Source of the DNA: Chrysomallon squamiferum
Lineage: Eukaryota > Mollusca > Gastropoda > Neomphalida > Peltospiridae
DNA length: 64,000 nt
NCBI GenBank assembly: GCA_012295275.1
Contig: CM022678.1
Coordinates: 8,593,678 to 8,657,677 of the forward strand
Reading direction: 5' to 3'
Made by a program: the position numbers and the translations under genes. Shown piece after piece: positions 23,748 to 35,204 of this stretch. Within the stretch, counting starts at the first letter, position 1. Each line of letters starts with the position of its first letter. The notes beneath the pieces are model-generated. The model saw nothing but the letters and a program-made list of their open reading frames with translations. It did no database searches and had not been told where the DNA came from.

Positions 23748-25365
23748 AGCATCTGACAGTTATTGAGTTATGCAGATATTTCTGTTCCTGTTAACATTCT
23801 GTTGATACAACTCCCCATCTGACAGTTATTGAGTTATGCAGATATTTCTGTTCCTGTTAACATTCTGTTGATACAACTCCCATCTGACAGTTATTGAGTT
23901 ATGCAGATATTTCTGTTCCTGTTAACATTCTGTTGATACAACCCCCATCTGACAGTTATTGAGTTATGCAGATATTTCTGTTCCTGTTCATTGTTAACAA
24001 CTCCCATCTGACAGTTATTCTTATGCAGATATTTTTGTTGATATACAACTCCCATCTGACAGTTATTGAGTTATGCAGATATTTCTGTTCCTGTTAACAT
24101 TCTGTTGATACAACTCCCATCTGACAGTTATTGAGTTATGCAGATATTTCTGTTCCTGTTAACATTCTGTTGATACAACTCCCATCTGACAGTTATTGAG
24201 TTATGCAGATATTTCTGTTCCTGTTAACATTCTGTTGATACAACTCCCATCTGACAGTTATTGAGTTATGCAGATATTTCTGTTCCTGTTAACATTCTGT
24301 TGATACAACTCCCCATCTGACAGTTATTGAGTTATGCAGATATTTCTGTTCCTGTTAACATTCTGTTGATGACATGACAGTGTTATTGTTGTTAACATTC
24401 TGTTGATACAAAATGTGTCTGACAGTTATTGATTATGCAGATATTTCTGATTCCATTCTGTTGATACAACTCCCCATCTGACAGTTATTGAGTTATGCAG
24501 ATATTTCTATTCCTGTTAACATTCTGTTGATACAACTCCCATCTGACAGTTATTGAGTTATGCAGATATTTCTGTTCCTGTTAACATTCTGTTAAAAAAA
24601 CATTCAGATATTTCTATTCCTGTTAACATTCTGTTGATACAACCCCCATCTGACAGTTATTGAGTTATGCAGATATTTCTGTTCCTGTTAACATTCTGTT
24701 GATACAACTCCCCATCTGACAGTTATTGAGTTATGCAGATATTTCTGTTCCTGTTAACATTCTGTTGATACAACTCCCATCTGACAGTTATTGAGTTATG
24801 CAGATATTTCTGTTCCTGTTAACATTCTGTTGATACAACTCCCATCTGACAGTTATTGAGTTATGCAGATATTTCTGTTCCTGTTAACATTCTGTTGATA
24901 CAACTCCCATCTGACAGTTATTGAGTTATGCAGATATTTCTGTTCCTGTTAACATTCTGTTGATACAACTCCCATCTGACAGTTATTGAGTTATGCAGAT
25001 ATTTCTGTTCCTGTTAACATTCTGTTGATACAACTCCCATCTGACAGTTATTGAGTTATGCAGATATTTCTGTTCCTGTTAACATTCTGTTGATACAACT
25101 CCCATCTGACAGTTATTGAGTTATGCAGATATTTCTGTTCCTGTTAACATTCTGTTGATACAACTCCCATCTGACAGTTATTCAGTTATGCAGATATTTC
25201 TATTCCTGTTAACATTCTGTTGATACAACTCCCCATCTGACAGTTATTGAGTTATGCAGATATTTCTGTTCCTGTTAACATTCTGTTGATAAAACTCATC
25301 TGACAGTTATTGAGTTATGCAGATATTTCTGTTCCTGTTAACATTCTGTTGATACAACTCCCATG
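23748..25365. repeat. 65-bp minisatellite
   Basis: About 24 copies of a 65 to 66-base unit (catctgacagttattgagtt ... tgttgatacaactcc). Most copies are nearly identical; those at 23985-24055 and 24370-24460 and near 24590 are rearranged or truncated. It sits within the intron between exons 22908 and 26321. Each unit contains a pyrimidine-rich stretch ending in a run of CT. Confidence 0.97.
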
Positions 25366-25807
25366 TCCCTAGATTGTGTGGCTGTAAAAATGTGTCTAAT
25401 TAAAACCACTGAAAATTCAGACTAAACTTAACTATATGAATAGAGATTAGAGAAACTTTTTAGAAAAACATCAATGTATGTAAATAAAATTTTATTTTTA
25501 TTATAATCGTTTTTACTGAAGCATTTTTAAGTCTGACAAAAAAAAAAAAAAAAAAAATTATTACAAAGAAAATTTTCAGTGGCAACTCAAAAGTGAGTAA
25601 TGCAATTTAATCCCCGATTTGATTCATAAGATCTCATTTTCAGCATCAAGCACTGTCAGTTTTATAAAACAGATAATCTATTTCGTAAATGTGATTTTAT
25701 CTTTAGATTTAAAAATAAAGTTGATTGAACTAATTGTTTCAACCATATCAGTGAAAAGATTAAAAAATAGAAAATGTTTCATAAAAGAAATAAGAACAGC
25801 AGACTGA

Positions 25808-25952
25808 ACGTGATCTTTTTGTATTTGTCATCTTTTTGTATTTGTCATCTTTTTGTGTTTGTCATCTTTTTGTGTTTGTCATCTTTTTGTATTTGTCATC
25901 TTTTTGTATTTGTCATCTTTTTGTGTTTGTCATCTTTTTGTGTTTGTTATCT
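25808..25952. repeat. 17-bp tandem repeat
   Basis: About eight copies of catctttttgtrtttgt. It gives an open frame of alternating ICHLFVF-like residues, which is not a gene. Confidence 0.95.
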
Positions 25953-26320
25953 TTTCAAAGATGTATTTTTGATGATAAAAAAATTAAAAAATATCATCAG
26001 TAATTATTATTACCTTCTTTGTTGATGACACTCTTATTGTTGTTGCTGTTATTAATAATATTGCTTTTGTTTCTCATTTTTACAACTATTATTTTTTCTT
26101 TTGTTACTCATCATACTAAAGCAATGTACAATCTGTATTTAATATATGTTCAAACTTCCACTTGACAGTTTAATGGTTTCTTCAGTGTTGTTGAAGAAAT
26201 TGTTCTTACATTGTTGTATCTACATAGGTATGATAAATTGATCGGATAATACTGTAACATAGTCCAGAAAAAGCAGTGCAATGTTAAAGACTTAAATTAA
26301 TGTTTTATTTCCATTTTCAG

Positions 26321-26422
26321 GTGAATGGTACCATGTAGCAGGACGTTAGGACTCATTTGGAACAGTCGCAGTGGAGGTGCACAAGAAGTTGGGATTTTAC
26401 GGAGTTCTGTGGAAAACATCAG
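26321..26422 (+). CDS. Exon: second part of the ConA-like domain, in-frame TAG
   Basis: Between CCATTTTCAG and TCAG|GTGAGA. It reads EWYHVAGR, a TAG at 26347-26349, then DSFGTVAVEVHKKLGFYGVL and W. It joins exon 22908 in phase. ConA-like folds normally have Trp after VAG-x, so TAG most simply replaces TGG, though CAG is also possible. The gene is not identified. A LamG or pentraxin-like fold is inferred from the GEWYHVA motif only. Confidence 0.55.
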
Positions 26423-28472
26423 GTGAGAAATTAGGAGAATTCCAAGAGATATGTCAACAACTTTAATGATTCAGCAGTGTGGGGCTTGGATTGAACATGT
26501 TATTAATTACTAGAAAATACAAGATAGTATGCAGACGTCCATGGGCTCTTTAGAAGCTGTATTGTAAATTAGGGGAAGTTCCGTTAGTTTATAAACTAAC
26601 AAACACTGGGATTAACAAACTCAAAATTGGCATTTAATGTTGCAAAGTAAATTCAGAAAGGTATAACATTTGTTTATTCTGATGATATACATTTTTTTTT
26701 TCAAGAAATTTGGATGAAATGCATAAGAAATGTCCAGACATTATAGATATCCAATATAATTCAAAAATAATTAAAGTTAAAAGTTCAGATGTGAGTGCAA
26801 ATTAAAAAGACACAGATTAGAAGTTTAATATTTATTTTTATTAACTATCAACACATTTGAAAAGAATATTTTTCTCTAATTAAAAAAATAATAATGACAC
26901 AAATATCATATTATTTAATTATGTGTCGAAAGGTTTAAAATATATTTATGTTACTGGTTATGAAAATATGTGTAAAAATTGTTGTTTTTGGTGTGTTTTT
27001 TTTTAAATTGTGCTTCTTTTAATACATTGTCTTGTCAATAGAGTAAGGAAATATTTATAATATGTAAAATTCTGATTATGTTTACTATTAAAACGCTCTT
27101 TATTTAGAGTTTTAAATTTTGTAAAAATGTAATTAATTTTATAACAACTTTTTTGATATTTTACAAGATTTGTGTTCAAAATGTATGTATTAGAACAAAC
27201 AAAATTTAATTACAGTTGATTACATTATTAATGAAAATTTAAATGAGAGAATTAGGACATTAAGAAAAATATTGTTACATAAGCAGACTTAAAATATAGG
27301 TTTTCCCTTTTTTTTTTATATATTATTTATCATTTTTGTCTTGTTAAAAGTTATTTCTGATTTATAAACCTGATACAAGAGTGTGTGTAATTTTTTATCA
27401 TTACTGTGCAGTAGGTTTAATTTTTTTCTTTTATACTTTTTCTTTTGGTTTTTGTAATTTTGTTTTTATTTTTTTTTCCAATTTTTTATTTTATTCATTT
27501 TTAGATATTTACTAATGTCCTTATTGAATAAATTTAAATATTTTTCTGTACTATGAGTTTATTTAAGATTTTTTTTTTTTTTTATTTAAGATTTTTTTTT
27601 TTTTAACTGAATTGTTTTAAAATTGTATGTGTTTTCAGTGGTTTATTTATTATTGTTATTGTTGTTTTTGATTTTTTCAAATTTCACCTCATTATGTTAA
27701 TTTAAATAATTGAACTTTTTAGCCTTGATTTAAAGCCACTGACAATTTTTTTTTTTTTTTTTTTTTTAAATTGGTCATCATAAAGTTTATTATGTAAAGT
27801 TTATTTATTTATGTATTTATTAATAGCTTTTTTACTCTTTTTTTTTTTTTTTTTTTAAGTTTTTAAAAGTTTTCTTATCTTTGTAAATAGTTTTTGTTGC
27901 ATTACTAACAATTTATTTCTGGCTTTTAATAATCTTCAAGATACAAATCTGTAATTTAAGATCTGAAGTTAAGGGTAGTTAAAATAACTGGCATAGAAGA
28001 AGCTGATATTTCCAGTTTTAGCATGACCACACAAGAAGATGGTAGAAATTGGTGTCTGACGTAAACCTTTCAAATTTTGTATGACTTATAAATGTAATAA
28101 AGAGTTTGAAGTAGCTTTTGACTCAGTGTAATTGTGTGTGTTTGAGTGAGTGGGAAAAAAGCATCAATATATCTTATTTGAGATTTTGTCTTCTTCACTT
28201 TTTCCCATAATGAGATATTATTACTATAATCATCAGTTACAGAGTAACTACATCACAAACATTGTCCTTGTTTGCTTGCACCTCCTCACAAGTCTGATAC
28301 TCATCTGTCATATCAGTGTGAAATGTTTAGTTATAGTATTGTTAAATGGCATTAACATTTTGAATTTGATTTTTAGTAGACAGACAGAAGGTTGTGATAC
28401 TCTGTTTCAAATAGGAATAACTTTAAACGTGAAAGACGTTGATTTTTTTAATCTGGATTTTAATTTTTATAG
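26423..28472. other. Intronic AT-rich DNA with T-runs
   Basis: Multiple poly-T tracts (27305, 27573, 27590, 27745, 27838) and no exon with convincing splice sites. The frame at 28150-28488 is AT-rich and its last part overlaps the next candidate exon in another frame. Confidence 0.6.
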
Positions 28473-28734
28473 CACAATCTGGTTTTAACAACCAGTCTTG
28501 AAAACGAACGACTCAAATCTGAAATTATGACAAATTTGCTCGACATGGCAGAAGTAAATATACCTGATACTGTGGATGTAAAAAAAGAAATATGAGAAAA
28601 AATTTCGAACTCTCCTCCGAAACGAACCAGTTGACCAACGAGAAGTGATTTATGCAGAGACACCACTCACCATCGGGGAGATCCAGGTCACACGGATACA
28701 GCAGAAAATGGCAGACGCAGTTCCGGCAGTAATA
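28473..28734 (+). CDS. Candidate exon with two in-frame TGA codons
   Basis: After the acceptor TTTTTATAG the frame reads LENERLKSEIMTNLLDMAEV, then VKKEI, TGA (28593-28595), EKISNSPPKRTS, TGA (28632-28634), and PTRSDLCRDTTHHRGDPGHT up to a possible donor GGCA|GTAATA. The two stops are both one C-to-T change from CGA. The helix-then-disordered layout and position would suit an N-terminal part of the IRAG-like gene that follows, but that link is inference. The 3' edge is uncertain. Confidence 0.45.
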
Positions 28735-28800
28735 CACATACCTAGTATTTGTGTACCAAAAAACAACAAACTACTGAACTGAAAGTGTAGTGGAAACTAA

Positions 28801-28871
28801 CAGTGCCAAGTGTCAGTGGAATTGAAAATGACATTCCTGGAAAAGAAAGACCGCACTCACTAGATCTCAGG
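28801..28871 (+). CDS. Candidate short exon
   Basis: A frame reading VSGIENDIPGKERPHSLDLR ends at CTCAG|GTGAGA. The upstream acceptor is not clear. GC content is raised over about 28480-29260 as a whole, which suggests that more of this stretch is or was transcribed and coding. Confidence 0.3.
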
Positions 28872-29051
28872 TGAGAAACGAAGAGCTGTACAAAATAATG
28901 AAAGGCAATAACAGTAAATCAGATACTGAAGATGAAACGAGAGAGTTACAGACTCATTGATGTTGACATTTTTAGCCGGAACATTTCGTCGCAGCTCGTT
29001 TGTTACGTTTATCTTGGTGGTGTGCAGCTGCTGGAACTAAAACGATAACGC

Positions 29052-29256
29052 TTGTATTTGAATTTGTATTTAATTATCAACAGTAAGTGTGATGGGCAGA
29101 GGTCCTGTCCTTCTTGTGACCAAATTACTGTAGAAAATACGCACGCCATCGAGGTGGGGGTGTGCAGACTTGCAAATATTCACATCAATGAAACAGCGGA
29201 AGAGGCTGCATGTTCTGTACAGAAATCAAGTATGCAGGTGTACAATAACTAACACA
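29052..29256 (+). other. GC-richer open stretch, cysteine-containing
   Basis: A frame with SKCDGQRSCPSCDQITVENT and further Cys residues, without clear splice sites. I cannot assign it. It may be an exon, UTR or an old mobile-element piece. The following bases to about 30050 are AT-rich with an (AC)n run at 29803-29826. Confidence 0.25.
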
Positions 29257-30058
29257 GGGTCTTCTGGCAGTATGGAAGCCAAAACTGCAAGTGAAATGTT
29301 TTGCTGTTCTGTAAGTGTAACACAATATAACATTCGCTAACATTTATTTATCATAGGGGAATTAATATTAAGGTGTGTACCTAGATAATGAAGTTAAACT
29401 TCAAGCATATATGTTTTCTGTTTCTACAATAACACATTTTGTTATCGGTGTAGAAACTTTCTGTAGTATTTTAATTGTTGATCTTAGGGACAGGTTTAAG
29501 GTTAGTTCCATTGCTGCTGTGATAGTTGTTGCATTGATGGGAAACTTTGTGATTTCTATGAGCTTTTAGGAAACAGGGCTAGAAAATGTTTTTATTGCCA
29601 CTCATTGAAGCAAAAACAAATCATATTATATATAATCTTATCAACATTTTTTATAAATTGAATTGAATTTCTTTATTTCTAAATTCCAGCTTATAGACAA
29701 ATGATACATATAACCATACATTTTTATCCTAATTATTATGTTTTTAAACCATCAACAGAATATGTTGCATTTAAATATCAAATACAGTTTTGTTTTTGTA
29801 TACACACACATACACACACACACACACTACAGACTCTCAGTTTTTGTAATGCTAGACAGGGAGAATGTTTTATTGATAACAGCATCAGTTTATGGATTTT
29901 GACACACTGCAGTTTGTGTTAATGAATTTATTTGTTTTTTTAACTATTATTTTTAAAATTATTTTAAATACATTTCTTAGTAATTCTTTGTGTTTTTCCA
30001 AAATATTTAAATTACCTGCTGACTTATTGGATTTATTACTCTGTTATTTGCGTTTCAG

Positions 30059-30110
30059 AATGGATGACAATAAACCAGCTGAAAATGCAGAAAATGGTTG
30101 CAGTGAAAAG
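30059..30110 (+). CDS. IRAG: IRAG-like exon with candidate start codon
   Basis: The acceptor GCGTTTCAG is followed by one base and then ATG at 30060, giving MDDNKPAENAENGCSEK up to donor AAG|GTTAGT. It either starts translation (with a 5' UTR exon upstream) or continues from an upstream exon in phase 2. It is acidic and disordered. Confidence 0.55.
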
Positions 30111-31371
30111 GTTAGTAAAGTTTTAATTATGTTTTGTATGGATGTAATGATACAGGAGAAACATGTATTTTCTTTCTTGGAGGGATAAAGACCAACAAGA
30201 AGTAAGTTTTATTGGTATAACAAACTGTAAATGATAATTAGATTGACAATATCATACTGTTATCAAGAAACACATTTTTCTTTTCTTCTTTTTTCCTTAA
30301 ATCTTTTCTGAATAGGCTGTGTTGGCAGTTTGTTGTCTAAAATGTTTTTGTTTTTTAATTTTTTATTTGTTTCCAGAAATAACACTGGGTGTTTGTTGTG
30401 GATTTGTTGTTTTTAGTTTTTTGTTTTTGTTATCATTAATATGCATTTTAACGGTTGAAGATTTATTTCTTTTTATATCACATTATTCTTAGATATTTAA
30501 AACTAAATCATTCAGAATATTATTCTTAGATATTTAAAACTAAATCATTGAGAATATTGTTAACTGTTTAGATTTATAACAAACATACCTTCACTTTCTG
30601 TGTTGCCTTCACACACTGGAATTGCTGAGAATATTAACTAGCATTACACATTATATATTTATTTATTTTCACTCTCCTGTTTTCTTATCAACACTACAGC
30701 TGTTTTATGATTATATTTGAAGATGATGAATCTAAGGATTAACAGAGAATATGTTTAAAAAACAACAAATATCTTTTCTAATATGTTAATGTTATCTTCA
30801 GTTTTTATCTGTGTATAATTAATTTAAATATGTAATGTACTACAGGAAATTAGTAAATCAACATCAATAACTAAATTAAAATTATATATTAAAATCTTGG
30901 TTGATCAAATCATTTTATATAGGAATGTGATTTCATGTTTTGTTTTATTTTCTTTCTTTCCTAAAGGGTTATGAAACAACTGCTCCATTTGGAAAAGCTC
31001 TGGAGATGTCAAGGAGATACACAGAAGGTGAACAATCTTTAAATTTTAAAGTTCTTAGTAATCTGTATCTAAGAAAACATAGTAACAGAAATGATTATGA
31101 TAATAATGCTGGTGATTATGTTAATGTTAATATAATAATAATAACAATAAAAATAATAATAAATAAATATTATTATTATTATTAATAACTTTAATTTTTG
31201 TGTTAAGGCAAAAATGTATTTTTATATCATGTTTTTGTTTTTGACACTCAATGTTGATCCTAATAATTAAGGAAATATATATTTTTTTATAAATAACTTA
31301 ATTTTTTTTTAATAAACCTTAACAGTTTTTAAGTAAAGTTGGGAATTACACAAACATAGCAAAACTTAACT

Positions 31372-31407
<36 letters not shown>

Positions 31408-32223
31408 CCTGAAATATATTTTCTTTGATTTTTATTTAGGAATTTGTTTTTATTTTTTCCTATGAGATATAATCCTATCACAATTTTTGGCTCATCATAA
31501 ATAATTATTAGTAGCCAGGATGCCTGCCAAAAATGTCTGCTAGATCATTGTAGAAGTTCAAGATGAAAGCGGAAATAAAACAGAGAAATATTAGCTGGAA
31601 ACAATTTTGAGTTTGTTAATTGTGGCTGATCCAGCTTCCCTTCCAAAACTGCTAAATAAGTAATCTTGATTTGCAAACTTAATTGTGCAAGCTGAAAATA
31701 AATCTCTTTCTGGTTTTGCAGGTGATTTTGAGAGAAAAATCCTGAAGATGACAAATTCATCTGATACAGTTACAAGCCAGACAGAGGAATTGAATAAAAG
31801 AGAAACATTTTCTGAAGTAAGTGGTCTGGATATATTTTATAATAATAAATAATAGTAATATGTTTAAATACATATGTACATATGAATGCAGGGCTTGAAG
31901 TGGCCAGTCACCAAATGCTACCAAAGTTCTGTTTGGGTGAATGGGATGTTAAAAAAAAGAATTGATTTTTCTTTCTCTTGATAAAGTATAATTTCAGTAT
32001 CACGTATGTTGGTATATTTGCATAAGTGACTCTTCGAAGCATATTTTTTTTTATCTTACTTCAAACGTTAATGATCAATACATGTTTTCCTACACTCAAA
32101 AGCTGAAACATGAATATTTTTTGTTTGGGCTACCAAAAACAAATTAGTGTCACTCAATTTATTTCAGATGAGTTTTGAGCCTTGTTTGTATGTTTGTATT
32201 TACTTACATACAGTGTCTTTGTG

Positions 32224-32309
<86 letters not shown>

Positions 32310-33639
32310 GTGAATCAAGGTGGTATTAAATGCTTTGTTTTGGTTACATGAGTCATCTGATTGTGTGTAATCTTGTCTGCACTGTGTACACTGAATCCCA
32401 CTACACAGGTTTGAGCAAACACCTGATTAAAACATGTATAATTACATGTAACATGACATGATATCTTCAGTCCTAGTTTTCAGTTATGTGTATTTAAAAC
32501 ATATATAAATGTACACATGTAACATGACATGATATCTTCAGTCCTAGTTTTCAGTTATGTGTATTTAAATCATGTATAATTACATGTAACATGACATGAT
32601 ATCTTCAGTCCTAGTTTTCAGTTATGTGTATTTAAATCATGTATAATTACATGTAACATGACATGATATCTTCAGTCCTAGTTTTCAGTTATGTGTATTT
32701 AAAACATGTATAATTACATGTAACATGACATGATATCTTCAGTCCTAGTTTTCAGTTATGTGTATTTAAATCATGTATAATTACATGTAACATGACATGA
32801 TATCTTCAGTCCTAGTTTTCAGTTATGTGTATTTAAATCATGTATAATTACATGTAACATGACATGATATCTTCAGTCCTAGTTTTCAGTTATGTGTATT
32901 TAAATCATGTATAATTACATGTAACATGACATGATATCTTCAGTCCTAGTTTTCAGTTATGTGTATTTAAATCATGTATAATTACATGTAACATGACATG
33001 ATATCTTCAGTCCTAGTTTTCAGTTATGTGTATTTAAATCATGTAGAGTTTTTTCAGGTGTGTGCATTTTATTTATACTGACTTTTTATATTATGCTAAG
33101 GTTTCTTTATTTCAGTCTGTGCAGACATTAGTTAAATTAGGAAACACCTTTTGAGTTCAGCAGTTCATGTTGCATCCATCATTTTCCTTAACTAGCAAAA
33201 TGTCAGCAATATCCAGACTTGTTTCCCCATTGGGACAGCTGCCTCAAATGTATATTTTTATTTCAGTTCACCAACTTATCAGATGAAGAATTCAAAGTAA
33301 GTAAATTTCTATTCTGCTTTTATTTATAATTTCACTTAAAGATGTGATTTGTTATTTTAAATTAATGATATCACAATTTATGTCATTGAAATCTTTCAAT
33401 ATGGTAAACAATACTTATGTGAAAAAAGACTATTTATTCAGTTAGCATAGTTTCTTTGTTTTGGACAGGGTGTATTCTTTTAGTTTTTATTAAATAGAGT
33501 AAAAATTCTTCTTTTTCCACTTTTATGTTTAACTTATTATACTAGACAATCTTCACTCAGTTTAGTTTATTATGAAAAGAGATCGGGGCCTGATGTTTTA
33601 CTATTTAAAAAGTCATTTTGTAGATACAAATGTTAAAAA

Positions 33640-33687
<48 letters not shown>

Positions 33688-33841
33688 CTCATGGCATATG
33701 CTTAGTCTTTCAGGGATTTTATGTTTCCTGTTTATGAAATGATGTCAAAACTAATAAAATGTCTGCTTATTATTTTATTAATATACTTTATTATTTTCAG
33801 AGTAATGTCACTTCAGTGTTTTTATTACCTTTTACCTTTTG

Positions 33842-33882
<41 letters not shown>

Positions 33883-34566
33883 CGGTTTATTTTTGGTATT
33901 TTAAATAGACTAAGTTCCTTCAAGATGGACAAATTAACTCTAGAGCAGAGAAAAGAGATTCAAGAAAGGTCTTGGGACATTGCAGAAAAGAATGTGGACC
34001 AAGAACTACATGGCTTAAGGAATGATGTTGAGGTGTGTGTGAAATCAGTTCATAAAGAAAAGCATATCTACATTAATTTTGTTGAAGGTGTTTCTGAATG
34101 AAAAATTCTACTTTAGCTTTAATTATGTGAATCTAATTCATCTTTATTTTAGACATATTTGTTATCTCTTTAGATTATCTTTCAGTAAATAATTTGAATT
34201 GATAACTGCATCATTAGATCTCATTAGAATACAAAACATAAGATTTAGAAAAGGTTATAGTTCAATTTTTAGTTTTCTATAATTATATTGATTCATGCTG
34301 TGTTAATTTATTGAATTGTCTTATAACAAGGAAAGGTCAGTATTTAATGAATGACATTCAGATCTTTCATCATGTATTTATAGGAACTGAAGAAACCAAT
34401 ATACTAAACTGTGGATTTAAACAGTTTATTTTCAGAGGTTAAATCAGCTTGTTAAGGATAAAAATATTCAAGAAATTGTTGATAAATTCAAAGTCAAACT
34501 GACATTTTGGAACAAAGAGCAGCTCAAGTCTCCAGTAGAGTTGAAGTATTTGGTGCTGTCCAGCAG
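30059..34566 (+). CDS. IRAG: IRAG (MRVI1/LRMP) family gene, coiled-coil region, multi-exon
   Basis: A chain of seven plus-strand exons (30059, 30967, 31722, 33116, 33267, 33910, 34436) resembles the MRVI1 family (IP3-receptor-associated cGMP kinase substrate IRAG1 and LRMP/Jaw1). These are ER coiled-coil proteins with a C-terminal membrane anchor. Key matches are an NLSDEEF stretch, then LTLEQRKEIQERSWDIAEKN (family: LEERS-DLAEEN) and QEIVDKIQ ... AAQVSSRVEVFGAVQQ (family: QEII-KLQ ... ARVASRAEMLGAI-QE). The first three exons join in perfect phase. The exon at 33116 and the last exon (34436) carry frame breaks, and the joins around 33267 are uncertain. The C-terminal anchor is not seen. A second copy of the last exon lies at 46093. 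Confidence 0.62.
30967..31027 (+). CDS. IRAG: IRAG-like exon
   Basis: Between TTTCCTAAAG and GAAG|GTGAAC, open as GYETTAPFGKALEMSRRYTE. Enters in phase 0 from the previous exon and exits in phase 1 into DFERKILK. Confidence 0.6.
31722..31816 (+). CDS. IRAG: IRAG-like exon
   Basis: Between TGGTTTTGCAG and GAA|GTAAGT. Joins in phase to read EGDFERKILKMTNSSDTVTS and on to NKRETFSE. Open throughout and phase 0 at the end. Confidence 0.62.
32228..32307. repeat. (GT)n microsatellite
   Basis: About 39 GT units in an intron of the IRAG-like gene. Confidence 0.97.
32434..33045. repeat. 67-bp minisatellite
   Basis: About nine copies of a 67-base unit (atttaaatcatgtataatta ... cctagttttcagttatgtgt). 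Copies are almost identical except catgtataat or catatataaa near the start. Intronic, ending 70 bases before the next exon. Each unit holds a TTTCAG acceptor-like hexamer. Confidence 0.96.
33116..33249 (+). CDS. IRAG: IRAG-like exon with a frame break
   Basis: After ATTTCAG the exon enters in phase 0 as SVQTLVKLGNTF and meets a TGA at 33152-33154. Another frame continues with SLTSKMSAISRLVSPLGQLP to a possible donor AAAT|GTATAT. One small length change would join the two. The 3' edge is uncertain. Confidence 0.45.
33267..33296 (+). CDS. IRAG: IRAG-like micro-exon
   Basis: A 30-base exon, FTNLSDEEFK, between TATTTCAG and AAA|GTAAGT. LRMP-type proteins have a similar NL-EEEL stretch shortly before their coiled coil. 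Confidence 0.5.
33640..33686. repeat. (AC)n(AT)n microsatellite
   Basis: About 19 AC units then a short AT run. A further (AT)n run lies at 33848-33880 directly upstream of the next exon. Confidence 0.95.
33910..34032 (+). CDS. IRAG: IRAG-like exon: start of coiled coil
   Basis: The acceptor TTTAAATAG opens a frame reading SSFKMDKLTLEQRKEIQERS and then WDIAEKNVDQELHGLRNDVE to donor GAG|GTGTGT. Strong family resemblance to the ER coiled-coil region (L-LEERS-DLAEEN-K-E). No lesion. The entry phase does not match exon 33267 as drawn. Confidence 0.65.
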
Positions 34567-34667
34567 GTATTTAAATACATTAGTCATTGTAAACCTTTCC
34601 ATTTTGCTTCATTTTTTGACAAAATTCTATGCAAAATATTTTCTCCTATACTGAATTAAGCAGCCTA
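34430..34667 (+). repeat. Duplication B, copy 1 (IRAG coiled-coil exon, broken)
   Basis: Exon 34436-34566 and about 95 bases of following intron are nearly identical to 46087-46335. The exon reads RLNQLVKDKNIQEIVDK and then loses frame because copy 1 has gataaattcaaagtc where copy 2 has gataaaatacaaactc, a net loss of one base. The end of the exon, ending GCTGTCCAGCAG|GTATTT, is otherwise the same. The intron part also has a short deletion. Confidence 0.93.
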
Positions 34668-34784
34668 CATGAAAATATAATACAATAAGGAATAATCATT
34701 AAGACAACTCATGAAATGACACAGCAATTATAAAAATAACAGATCACAGTCTGATTTTAAGTTCTTTTTACTTTTCTCTATCCT

Positions 34785-34829
34785 TTTATTTTATTTTATT
34801 TTATTTTTTATTTTATTTTATTTTTTATT

Positions 34830-34876
<47 letters not shown>
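34785..34876. repeat. (TTTAT)n/(TTTA)n microsatellite
   Basis: Tandem TTTTA then TTTA units, in DNA just left of the piggyBac remnant. Confidence 0.95.
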
Positions 34877-35204
34877 TAAATATAAAAAGGAGTAATAACT
34901 AATAACCAGAGAATTCTACAAATAAAAGTCAGGACAAATATATTGTGTGTTTTTACAGGAGATGAGACTCAGTTGTACAGTGACAATGACTTTATTCTCA
35001 TAAAGTGTAGATTACAGTACAGAGAAGAATGTATTTCAGCTATAAAATAACAAAATTAAAATGCAGATGTGTAGAAGGACATACTCTCACATATAGTTCT
35101 ATTAACAAACATAACTTTTTAATGCAAATATATTTTTACTGTTAAACAAATTATTACATGAAATTATATTTGAATGTCTCATATATTTATCTGGTTTACC
35201 TTTT

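Noticed and set aside
23748-25365. CRISPR-like array
   Set aside because: Units are contiguous with no unique spacers and the sequence is plainly eukaryotic; it is a minisatellite. The same holds for the 51, 54, 61, 67, 76 and 81-bp arrays.
22989-28634. Recoding of TGA as selenocysteine or Trp
   Set aside because: No selenocysteine-insertion-like element was seen, family residues at aligned positions are Arg or Lys-like, and TAA and TAG also occur; mutation or sequence error is simpler.
34785-34876. Left terminus of the piggyBac element
   Set aside because: No CCC-TTAA or match to the right end; it is a TTTA microsatellite.
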